From Phycisphaerae bacterium (GTDB taxonomy: Bacteria; Planctomycetota; Phycisphaerae; UBA1845): a stretch of 64,000 bases of DNA. Below the pieces are notes generated by a model. That model saw nothing but the letters and a program-made list of their open reading frames with translations, was not told the origin of the DNA and did not search any database. Positions 1 through 8,523 of the stretch are shown here, piece after piece (within the stretch, counting starts at the first letter, position 1; each line of letters begins with the position of its first letter). Location of the stretch: contig JAJDDV010000068.1 of NCBI GenBank assembly GCA_029260135.1, positions 38,499 to 102,498 on the forward strand, given 5' to 3'. A program made the translations under genes and the position numbers.

Positions 1-376
1 CTCTGAACCGTAGCGTACACGGCTCGGTGATGATGTGGATGTTCGGATGAGAAAGGAAGACGCCCGCGGGAATGGTCGAGCGTTCGTGGTTTCCGGGTAC
101 GATGACGACAGGGATGCCCTTGGCAGCGACGCCCATCAGCGGCATGGCTGCTTCCACCATGGCCCGGCTGCTGGGTTTGGGCATGTCGAAGAGATCCCCG
201 GCGTGAAGGACCAGGTCGACCCCCTCGACCGTGGCCCGTTCCAGAACGCGTGTGAAGCTTTGGACGAGGTCGTCACCGCGGCGCGGGCGATTGTGCCTTG
301 GCCTGGCGGGGAGGTCGGCACCGATGTGCGAGTCGGCGGTGTGAAGGATTCGCAGCGGTCGGGTCATGGATGCCAT
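1..376 (-). CDS. Metallophosphoesterase / SbcD-like DNA repair exonuclease, N-terminal part (runs off the left edge)
   Basis: Reverse strand reads M(AS)MTRPLRILHTADSHIGADLPARP...VDLVLHAGDLFDMPKPS...GIPVVIVPGNHERS; DxH, GDLFD and GNHE metallophosphoesterase motifs. Missing from the ORF track because it has no stop inside the window. Confidence 0.85.
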   Translation of the reverse strand, partial: MASMTRPLRILHTADSHIGADLPARPRHNRPRRGDDLVQSFTRVLERATVEGVDLVLHAGDLFDMPKPSSRAMVEAAMPLMGVAAKGIPVVIVPGNHERSTIPAGVFLSHPNIHIITEPCTLRFR

Positions 377-460
377 TAGAACGGATCGACGGCGACGAGC
401 CAAGAGATTTGTTCGGTTTTTGTTAGAATGGGTGCGGCGGTCGTCGAGCGAGGGCGCCGG

Positions 461-500
461 GGTGGCCAAGGTCGTTAGCGAAGCGCTGACCTGGGGGAAT
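461..500 (-). repeat. Intergenic repeat family E, inverted copy
   Basis: ggtggccaaggtcgttagcgaagcgctgacctgggggaat is the near-exact reverse complement of the copies at 2588 and 2959. Confidence 0.8.
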
Positions 501-534
501 GCTTCGCCCACCGATCATCACCGCCGTCCCCGCC

Positions 535-2415
535 TTACCACCCTCCCGGTTCAGCCCATCGCGCGCCCAACCGATCCAATCCCGTTCGCTGGAAGACCGC
601 GAAGTCCAGCAGGTCGATGTGGTCCTGTGGCGCAGCCTTGAAATCGAAGGGCTCACACCCTGGTTGGAACGGTTGTTCATCCGGGCCGGTCATGCAGGCG
701 TCCCAGGCTGCGAAGTCGTTCAGCGTTCGGACCCGATCCCCGTCGTAGTCGCCGATCCCGAATTCGTAGGCGCCCATGTCGATTCGTCCGCGCAGAATGC
801 GAACGTGACCGTCGGCGTCGCGATAGGAGGCCAGCGACGGGTCGGGGTCTCCGAGGTCGATAACTGGCGAGAACATCGAGAGTCTAAGGTTGTCGTCATC
901 GTTACCGACGATGTCGTCCGGGCCGTCCGCGTCGACGAACAGCGGGTCAAGGTCGACATTGCCCATGGTACCAGGCCGGGGAGTCCAATTCTGAAGCACG
1001 GAGTAGTTGACAACGGGCGGATACTCGAAGAACCAGATCCCCGCGCCAACATCATGGTCGGTCACGTTGTTCCAGAAGATAGAGTTCTCTGCGCTCACCC
1101 CCCCTACCGCCCCAAGTGATCCACCGAGGCTACCAGTATTATGCATGAACGTGCAATTCAAGAGTAAGGTCGACGAAGCTAGTCCAACACGTAGTGCGCC
1201 ATAATCAGAGCCAGCGTTGCCGCTGAAAACACAGTTGATCAAGATAGCGTTTTCCACATGTGCTCCACCACTCCCCACGGTGATGCCGTCACCGTTTCCG
1301 AAGAACCTACAATCGACGATTATTGGAGACCCGCCCGAACTCATACCCTGCGCGCTCTCCAGGAATAGGCATCCATGAATGTGTGGCGCCGTACTACCCC
1401 GCACACGAAGGCCCGCATGGCCATTGCGAATGAAACGACAGCCTGAAATGGTTCTACTGGAGCCGTAGATCAATCCCACGGTGCCGTTTTGGACAAAAGC
1501 GCAATCGATAAAGGACGGGTCTAGGCTTGGCTCGTCCCAGTTCCACACATCGGCCCCGATACCGCGATTGCGTATGAACGTGCAATTCTCAAATGTCGGA
1601 TCGCCGAGACGCGACATCACGCCTCGCACGGCATTATCTGTGAATGTAGAGTGTCGCACCGTGAGGCTGGAGGCCTCGGCCCTAAGACCCGTTCCTTCGC
1701 TACTTCGTACTGTCACACCGTCCAGGATGCTGGTCGTGTCAAGATCCTCAGCGAGGACCACTGGGTCACTATTGTCGCAATAGCTCGGGCGGCACAGTTC
1801 GCAGCAGTAGAAACGTGCAAGTCCAGCACAGAAATAATCCCATTCCTGAGTGCAATCGGGTGAGGAAGACAGAAGATCAACAACGATTTGCTCGCAGACC
1901 GGATCATCACAGCCGCCCTCGCCCGGCCGTTCGATGCAGCAGTTGCTGGTTGGCTCGAGCGTCGGATCATCGTCTTGGCTGAGATCGCCATCAAGAATCG
2001 TCTGATTGACAGCGATATCGCGCTGGCGGCGCTGGGTCTCCCAGCCCGCAAACCCACCATAGATGCCGACGTTGTTCATCAGCTTGAATGTGGCTGACGT
2101 AGGGTCGTCAGGGTCTGTGCGCCTGCTCGGGAGATACGTCCCCGCTGCTACCCAGATCTCGCAGGGCGACTGGGGCAGGCAGTTGCCCGTGCGTTCCACA
2201 TCATCGAGTGCCTCCTGGAGATGGTTGTACGCATCTGCCCAGGAGCTGCCGTCGCGCGCGCCGGCGACGTTCGTGTTGACGAAGATCACGCGGGTGCCCG
2301 AGGGCTGGAATGCGTTGGCGACTGGGGGCAGGGCGGAGCACGCGCAGAGGATCGACCCAACGCAAATGAGAACGGTGGAGTTGTGCTGCCGGCAGCCGTT
2401 TAATGTTCTTCGCAT
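535..2415 (-). CDS. Secreted right-handed beta-helix protein (choice-of-anchor Q-like) with C-terminal dockerin-like segment
   Basis: Start taken at MRRTLNGCRQHN... with signal-like N-terminus; IFVNTNVAGARDGSSWADAYNHLQEAL, repeated 'NCTF..N' helix rungs, C-terminal GDYDGDRVRTLNDFAAWDACMTGP...IDLLDFAVFQ. Confidence 0.8.
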   Translation of the reverse strand: MRRTLNGCRQHNSTVLICVGSILCACSALPPVANAFQPSGTRVIFVNTNVAGARDGSSWADAYNHLQEALDDVERTGNCLPQSPCEIWVAAGTYLPSRRTDPDDPTSATFKLMNNVGIYGGFAGWETQRRQRDIAVNQTILDGDLSQDDDPTLEPTSNCCIERPGEGGCDDPVCEQIVVDLLSSSPDCTQEWDYFCAGLARFYCCELCRPSYCDNSDPVVLAEDLDTTSILDGVTVRSSEGTGLRAEASSLTVRHSTFTDNAVRGVMSRLGDPTFENCTFIRNRGIGADVWNWDEPSLDPSFIDCAFVQNGTVGLIYGSSRTISGCRFIRNGHAGLRVRGSTAPHIHGCLFLESAQGMSSGGSPIIVDCRFFGNGDGITVGSGGAHVENAILINCVFSGNAGSDYGALRVGLASSTLLLNCTFMHNTGSLGGSLGAVGGVSAENSIFWNNVTDHDVGAGIWFFEYPPVVNYSVLQNWTPRPGTMGNVDLDPLFVDADGPDDIVGNDDDNLRLSMFSPVIDLGDPDPSLASYRDADGHVRILRGRIDMGAYEFGIGDYDGDRVRTLNDFAAWDACMTGPDEQPFQPGCEPFDFKAAPQDHIDLLDFAVFQRTGLDRLGARWAEPGGW

Positions 2416-2587
2416 GGCGATGCCCGTTTTATTATAGCAGGTTGCCGCAGTAGTTTCCGGGTGCAATGCGATGTCGCGAGGGGTCGGCAGAGCCGTGTGA
2501 GTCGTCAGGTATCCGGAGGAAAAATCAGCTCTCCTCAATCGGCGCCGGGGCTGACGTGGTACCACGACGTCGAAACGCGAAGAGATC

Positions 2588-2628
2588 ATTCCTCCAGGTC
2601 AGCGCTTCGCTAACGACCTGAGCCACCC
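2588..2628 (+). repeat. Intergenic repeat family E
   Basis: attcctccaggtcagcgcttcgctaacgacctgagccaccc; matches 2959..2999 and is inverted relative to 461..500. Confidence 0.8.
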
Positions 2629-2736
2629 AGCCGTCCGTCCCCCACCGTTGCTTCGCAACAATGGGGCACCCAGCGCGCCATCCATACAAGAACCGTTCCG
2701 AACAGGATTGGGGGCACCCTTGCGTGCTCGTTTTCC

Positions 2737-2769
2737 GCCCTCACCCTAACCCTCTCCCTGGGAGGGGGG
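2737..2769. repeat. ccctcaccctaaccctctccctgggaggggg intergenic palindromic repeat
   Basis: Direct reading; resembles a short repeat seen in many unrelated high-GC genomes. Confidence 0.55.
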
Positions 2770-2845
2770 ATGTTGGCAACCGCACGGCGGTATTGGGATC
2801 GGTTGGGCATGGCATTCGGTGCCAGCCCTGAAGGGTGGCGTTACA

Positions 2846-2868
2846 GGCACCGATTGAGAATCGGTGCC
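2846..2868. repeat. Perfect hairpin GGCACCGATT-GAG-AATCGGTGCC
   Basis: 10-bp perfect stem, 3-nt loop. Confidence 0.8.
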
Positions 2869-2875
2869 ACATGCT

Positions 2876-2903
2876 GAGCGGCACTACGCTTGGCCGTGGC
2901 ACC
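2876..2903 (+). repeat. Intergenic repeat family G (gcggc[a/g]ctacgcttggcc[g/a]tg[g/c]cacc)
   Basis: Recurs at 38995..39030 (inverted) and 39174..39207. Confidence 0.65.
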
Positions 2904-2958
2904 GGAGGCTGCCCGCTCCTTTTCAGTCGCGTCTCGGATTCGTGGGGCAGTGCGAATC

Positions 2959-2999
2959 ATTCCTCCAGGTCAGCGCTTCGCTAACGACTTGGGCCACCC
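2959..2999 (+). repeat. Intergenic repeat family E
   Basis: attcctccaggtcagcgcttcgctaacgacttgggccaccc. Confidence 0.8.
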
Positions 3000-3103
3000 A
3001 GAGGGCCTTACGCGGATCAAGAGCAGAGGCGCTCGGCGCAAAAAAACGGCGGCTGAGGGTGATGATGCCGCCAGCCGCCGCTGAGTCACTTTGGGATGAA
3101 CCG

Positions 3104-4048
3104 CTAGAGTTCGACAACAATGTCAAACACGGCGTGCTCGAGCGCGCGATCGTGCTCGGGGCAGCAGCCCTTCTTCTTCTTGATGATCACCTTCTTCTCA
3201 ACGGTTTTCTCGCGACTCTTGCCGCAACCGCCTTTGCCGCAGCCGCCCTTGACCACGACCTTCTTGGCCTTCGCGCTCTTGTCGCAGCCGCCTTTATCGC
3301 AACCACCCTTGCCACAGCCAGCCTTGGCCGCGACCTTCTTCGACTTGCCGCCTTTGTCGCAGCCGCCCTTGTCGCATCCGCCCTTGCCGCCGCAACCCTT
3401 GGAGGCTGCCTTCTTCGAGCAGTCGCCCTTGCCACCGCAACCCTTCGAAGCGGCCTTCTTGTCGCAACCGCCTTTGTCACAGCCGCCCTTGTCGCATCCA
3501 CCCTTGTCACAGCCGCCCTTGGCCGCGAACTTCTTGGAGCAGTCGCCCTTGCCACAGCAACCCTTCGAAGCGGACTTCTTGTCGCAACCGCCTTTATCGC
3601 AGCCACCCTTGCCGCAACCACCCTTGTCGCCCATTCCGTGATGGAGGGCTTTGAGCAGCTCATGCAAACGACCCATGGAATGGCAGTCGCCGCCGCCGCA
3701 CCCGCCGTGGGCCTTTCCGGACCCGTGATGACCGATGAAGGCCTCTATGTGTCCGTGGCCCTGGGCTTTGTGTCCGTGGCCCTGGGCTTTGTGACCGTGG
3801 CCACCGCGTTTAACATTGCACGACTTGCAGCCGGCGCAACAGTCGCAGGAGCATGCGCAGCCCGCGGCGGCCTTGTGGAAGTCGCCGAATGCGCGATCGG
3901 CGAAGCCGTGCGACTGATCGCCGAACGGCGCGGCGATGACAATCTTCTTGGTGATGCACTTGTCACAATCACCGGCTTGCACGGGATTCGTTGCGAACAC
4001 CACGAGAGGCATCGCCGTAAGTACGAACAGCTTCAGTCGCGACAACAT
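3104..4048 (-). CDS. Secreted Cys/Gly/Lys/His-rich repeat protein, function unknown
   Basis: Signal peptide MLSRLKLFVLTAMPLVVFATNPVQAG; then a Cys cluster (GCACSCDCCAGCKSC), GHGHKAQGHGH and many GGCDK repeats. Confidence 0.75.
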   Translation of the reverse strand: MLSRLKLFVLTAMPLVVFATNPVQAGDCDKCITKKIVIAAPFGDQSHGFADRAFGDFHKAAAGCACSCDCCAGCKSCNVKRGGHGHKAQGHGHKAQGHGHIEAFIGHHGSGKAHGGCGGGDCHSMGRLHELLKALHHGMGDKGGCGKGGCDKGGCDKKSASKGCCGKGDCSKKFAAKGGCDKGGCDKGGCDKGGCDKKAASKGCGGKGDCSKKAASKGCGGKGGCDKGGCDKGGKSKKVAAKAGCGKGGCDKGGCDKSAKAKKVVVKGGCGKGGCGKSREKTVEKKVIIKKKKGCCPEHDRALEHAVFDIVVEL

Positions 4049-4881
4049 TGCGTCTCCTTTCAAAGACAAGGATCTTCTTCGATCCACCCCTGGCGACTCA
4101 TCTCGCCGTTGGCTTTTTTCCATCTTCCCAACAGTGGATCCGAGGCATCTCGAAGGCAGCTCCACCGTCGGGCTCGAACAGTCACGTCAGCTTCTTTACG
4201 ATCGGACTGACCGGTCCTGCCTCTCCTTCGGAATCCAGCTCGACGATCTGGAGATTGTCTCCGAAGTATTATCGGCACTGAGCGGTCAACCTCGCCGGTA
4301 CGCTTTGTCGCCGCTCGTTGCGGTCAGGGCGTGGGTAGGCTCTCTTGCAGCATGTGCCGAACCACCCGCCGGAAACGCGATGGCGTGGTTGGATCCCCTC
4401 CTCGGTCGGAATGCGCCGCACGCCGTTTGCAGCAACAGATCATGAGGATGCCAGAACCGCCCCGGCGTCGTCAAGCGCGTCCTACAACAAAGGACGTATT
4501 TCGCCCGGCCGTTACACTGCTGTTAAGAAAATGTACGGGGCATATTCGCGCGTAAACCGCCGCTGCTGGAAGTGAGGACCTGACGCCAGCCCACGCATTT
4601 CCGTCGATCTCTTTGTTGAATCCGAAGCGGCACTACTGGGATGCATCATCGCTTCGGTGGCTGCGAGTCCATAGGCGATCGGCGGCGGTCGACCAGCGTC
4701 GGGTGCGTCCCGGGGCTCTGCGCTCGGCAAGAACCCGTGATGATGACACTCGATGGAAGATGTGTGGCGTGACGCAGGATTATCGGTGCTTCGGTGCGGA
4801 AGTTTCTTGAACCGGCCGTGCGAAAGGCGGACAATGCTCGTTGGGCTCACCCGCAGGGTCCGAGGCCATCGGAGAGTGCTC

Positions 4882-5454
4882 GTGGCGGAGACCGAACCAG
4901 GTGAAGTGACACGTTTGCTCGCGGCCATCGGCGAGGGCAGCGATGACGCGATCGAAGCGTTGCTGCCACTGGTCTACGACGAATTGCGGCGTCTGGCGGG
5001 GCTCTACCTGCGTGGGGAGCGAGCGGAACATACGCTCCAGCCGACGGCGTTGGTTCACGAAGCCTACCTGAAATTGATCGATCAGCGCACCGCGGGGTGG
5101 AATGACCGTGCGCAGTTTCTCGGTGTGGCTGCGCAAGCGATGCGGCGAATTCTCGTCGATCATGCGCGTCGTACGAAGGCGGTGAAGCGAAGCGCAAAAG
5201 GCGAGCGGGTCCCGCTCGATGATGCGGTGGCGTATTTCGAGCAGCGTGGCGAGGATCTGGTTTCGCTGGATCGTGCTCTGGCCCGACTTGGGGCCGTCGA
5301 CGAGCGCAAGGCGAAGATTGTCGAGCTGCGTTTCTTCGGGGGTCTTACCGTTGACGAGGCGGCGGACGTCCTGGGTTTGTCCCGTCGCTCGACCGAGAGG
5401 GAGTGGACGCTTGCGCGGGCGTGGCTTCGTGGCGAGATCGTGGGCGAGGCGTGA
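4882..5454 (+). CDS. ECF-family RNA polymerase sigma factor
   Basis: VTRLLAAIGEGSDDAIEALLPLVYDELRRLAGLYLRGER..HTLQPTALVHEAYLKL...VELRFFGGLTVDEAADVLGLSRRSTEREWTLARAWL; GTG start chosen. Confidence 0.9.
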   Translation: MAETEPGEVTRLLAAIGEGSDDAIEALLPLVYDELRRLAGLYLRGERAEHTLQPTALVHEAYLKLIDQRTAGWNDRAQFLGVAAQAMRRILVDHARRTKAVKRSAKGERVPLDDAVAYFEQRGEDLVSLDRALARLGAVDERKAKIVELRFFGGLTVDEAADVLGLSRRSTEREWTLARAWLRGEIVGEA

Positions 5455-5506
5455 GGATTCGCTGCGAATCGGGAATGGTGGATGCTGAGGTCTGCGGCCG
5501 TGAGAG

Positions 5507-8425
5507 GTGAACGTGCGTTCTGAGCTTTGGCAACGAGCGGGTGAGCTGTTTCACGATGCGCTGGAACGCGACGCGTCGCAGCGCGAGGCGTTTCTTGGTG
5601 AGGCGTGCGGCGGCGATGCCGGACTTCGCTTGGAGGTCGAGCGGTTGCTCGCGCATCACGATGCGGCAGGAGATTTTCTGGAGCCACCGGATCCGGTCGC
5701 CGCGCAAGAGGAACATCCGGGCTCGGTCGTCGGCAAACACATCGGATCGTATCAACTGACTCGGGTGATCGCGTCGGGTGGAATGGGCACGGTTTACGAG
5801 GCGTTGCAGGACAATCCGCGTAGGACGGTCGCGCTCAAACTGATGAAGCAGGGTCTTACATCGCGATCGACGTTGCGGCGGTTCGAGTATGAAGCTCAGG
5901 TGCTCGGTCGGCTTCGTCATCCTGGAATTGCGCAGGTATTTGAGGCTGGGACGCATGACGCGGGCGACGAAACGGTTCCGTTCTTCGCGATGGAGTTCAT
6001 CCGCGGCGTTCCGCTTACGCAGTATGCGGAAGAAAACGACCTTGGGACGCGGCGACGGCTCGAGCTGTTCGCGAAAGTGTGCGACGCGGTTCATCACGGA
6101 CATCAGCAAGGCGTGATTCATCGTGATCTCAAGCCGGGAAACATCCTGGTGGATCGCTCCGGTCAGCCGAAGGTCATCGACTTCGGTGTTGCGAGGGCGA
6201 CGGACGCGGAGTTCGATGCGACGACCCTTCGCACGGACGTGGGACAGTTGATTGGAACACTTCGCTACATGAGCCCGGAGCAAGTCACCGGGCTCTCGGC
6301 GGATCTTGATGTGCGCTCCGACGTTTATTCGCTCGGCATCGTGCTCTATGAGTTGTTGACCGGGCGGCTGCCGTACGATCTCGAACAGAAGTCGGTTCCC
6401 GAGGCGGCGCGTGTGATTTGCGAGGAGGAGCCTGCGTTTGCCAGTTCCGTCAACAGCGTCTTCCGGGGCGATGTGGACACGATTCTGAGAAAGGCGTTGG
6501 AGAAGGAGATCGACCGGCGGTATGACGCTGCGGCAGCGCTAGCGGCGGACCTTCGACACTATCTGGCAGACGAGCCGATCTCTGCACGGCCGGCCAGCAC
6601 GCTTTACCAACTTCGGAAGTTTTCGCGTCGAAATCGCGGGCTCGTCACGGGTCTGGCGATCGCGTTCCTCTCACTGGTGATTGGTACGGTCTACGCCACG
6701 CGCTGGGCTTTGGAGGCGACGGATGAGCGGAATCGCGCGGTGGCAGCGGAACAGGTAGCCCAGGAGCAGGTCGAGGCGACACGGATCGAAGCGCGGAAGG
6801 CCGAGCGCATCAATCAGTTTCTCCGTGACATGCTTGCGGCGGCCAGCCCGGAGGAATCGCGCGGGGAGGCGATTCTTGTTCGAGAGATTCTCGATCGTGC
6901 GGCGGTTCGGATTGGGAGTGAACTGAAGGGTGAGCCTGCCGTAGCGGCCTCAATACGCCACACGATCGGGCTCACGTATCAAGCGCTTGGCGCCTATGGC
7001 AAGGCCGAGTCGCACCTGCGGGCCGCGGTCGAAAGGCGGCGGGCCGTTCTCGGAGATCGTGACGCCGAGACGCTTCAGTCGATGGGCGCCCTGGCGACGG
7101 TCTACCGCGATCGCGGTAAACCGTCAGAGGCTGAGACCCTCTGTCGACAGACGGTCGACCTCGCCCGCGAGACCCTGGGGGATGATGCACCGGAAACGCT
7201 CAGCGCGGTGAACCTGCTTGCGCTGCTGCTTCAGGATCGCGGACTCGGCGCTGAATCGGAACCGCTCTACCGAGATCTTCTGAATCGAAGGAAGCAAATG
7301 GGCGGCGAGGAAGATCCGGCGACGTTGCTGGCGATGAACAACATGGCGTGGCAGTTCTGGTCGGAGGGCAAGCTCGAGGAGGCGGGCGGCCTGTTTGGCA
7401 AGGCGCTTGAAACTCGCCGGCGCGTTTCGGGAGAGGACCACCCGGAAACGCTTCGGACGATGATCAACCTGGCCAATGTTCATCGGGAACGTGGATCGTT
7501 AGAGGAGGCTGAGCCGCTCGCGACGGCTGCGCTGGCGAGCTGTCGGCGTGTGCTCGGTAAGCGTCACGCGATGACACTTTACGCGGCGGACCGCTTGGCG
7601 TGGCTCTATTTTGTGCTCGGTCGCCTGGATAACGCTGAGCCACTCGCTCGAGAGACACTCGCGCTTCGCCGGGAGGTGCTGGGCGAAGACCATCAGCACA
7701 CGTTCTACTCGGCGCATACGCTTATCGTTATCTTGACGGAAAAACGCGACGTGGCGGAAGCGGAGAAGCTCGCGTTGGTCAACCTTGAATCTCGTCGGCG
7801 CGTTCTGGGGCCCCAACACACGGAAACGCTCTCTTCTGCGAACAGTCTCGGCATTGTCCTGAGCCGGCAACAGAAGTATGGCGAAGCTTTGGCGCTGCTG
7901 CGTGAGACACTGGCGGTGTATGAGCGCGTCATGGGTGAGGATCATCCGGAGACACTTGACGTACGGCACAACATTGGGCTCGTCCTGGAAGGCGGGCGTC
8001 GCCTGCAAGAGGCTGAGGAGGTGCTCCGCAACGCGCGTGGAAGGGTGTTTCGAACGCTCGGTCGGGAGTCTCACGAGTGGATTCACTGCAGTCACAGTCT
8101 TGCTCGCGTTCTTGTGGCCTTGGGGGATGGGGAGAGGGCAGAGCCCCTGCTGCGGGAGCTTGTCGAGGTCGCAGTTCGGGTGCTTCGCGATGAGGATCCT
8201 CTGAAAGCGGAGGTTTTTCGTGATCTGGGGCGGTGTTTGACGGGCAAGGGAGAGTACGAAGAAGCGGAGCGACATCTTCGAGAGGCCTTCGAGAGACTCG
8301 AACGCCTGGACGGCATCCACCCTGACCGTGTGAAAGCCGTGGCGACTCGCCTCGCGGAACTCTATGATGCGTGGGGCAAGCGGGGCGAGGCTGCTCAGTG
8401 GCGCGAGACGGCGGACGCCGACTGA
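5507..8425 (+). CDS. Serine/threonine protein kinase with C-terminal tetratricopeptide repeats
   Basis: IGSYQLTRVIASGGMGTVYEA, HRDLKPGNILV, DFGVAR, then a TM segment and many kinesin-light-chain-like TPR units. Confidence 0.93.
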   Translation: MNVRSELWQRAGELFHDALERDASQREAFLGEACGGDAGLRLEVERLLAHHDAAGDFLEPPDPVAAQEEHPGSVVGKHIGSYQLTRVIASGGMGTVYEALQDNPRRTVALKLMKQGLTSRSTLRRFEYEAQVLGRLRHPGIAQVFEAGTHDAGDETVPFFAMEFIRGVPLTQYAEENDLGTRRRLELFAKVCDAVHHGHQQGVIHRDLKPGNILVDRSGQPKVIDFGVARATDAEFDATTLRTDVGQLIGTLRYMSPEQVTGLSADLDVRSDVYSLGIVLYELLTGRLPYDLEQKSVPEAARVICEEEPAFASSVNSVFRGDVDTILRKALEKEIDRRYDAAAALAADLRHYLADEPISARPASTLYQLRKFSRRNRGLVTGLAIAFLSLVIGTVYATRWALEATDERNRAVAAEQVAQEQVEATRIEARKAERINQFLRDMLAAASPEESRGEAILVREILDRAAVRIGSELKGEPAVAASIRHTIGLTYQALGAYGKAESHLRAAVERRRAVLGDRDAETLQSMGALATVYRDRGKPSEAETLCRQTVDLARETLGDDAPETLSAVNLLALLLQDRGLGAESEPLYRDLLNRRKQMGGEEDPATLLAMNNMAWQFWSEGKLEEAGGLFGKALETRRRVSGEDHPETLRTMINLANVHRERGSLEEAEPLATAALASCRRVLGKRHAMTLYAADRLAWLYFVLGRLDNAEPLARETLALRREVLGEDHQHTFYSAHTLIVILTEKRDVAEAEKLALVNLESRRRVLGPQHTETLSSANSLGIVLSRQQKYGEALALLRETLAVYERVMGEDHPETLDVRHNIGLVLEGGRRLQEAEEVLRNARGRVFRTLGRESHEWIHCSHSLARVLVALGDGERAEPLLRELVEVAVRVLRDEDPLKAEVFRDLGRCLTGKGEYEEAERHLREAFERLERLDGIHPDRVKAVATRLAELYDAWGKRGEAAQWRETADAD

Positions 8426-8523
8426 TCCGTTCAGCCGGCTGGCGCGCAGGCTTATCATCTCAGCGACGAAGGCGTATTCGTCGTGCGAAGCGACAGATTC
8501 TCTAATCGCGAGGCGTCACGACC

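Noticed and set aside
35-379. Plus-strand 114-aa ORF at the left edge
   Set aside because: Antisense to a clear metallophosphoesterase N-terminus.
3187-3663. Direct repeats considered as a CRISPR array
   Set aside because: The 15-nt periodicity is in-frame coding (GGCDK) without unique spacers; no cas genes in the window.
2864-4210. Plus-strand 448-aa ORF
   Set aside because: Shadow of the GGCDK repeats on the opposite strand; no signal peptide or RBS, and an Ala/Leu/Thr composition that follows from the repeat complement.
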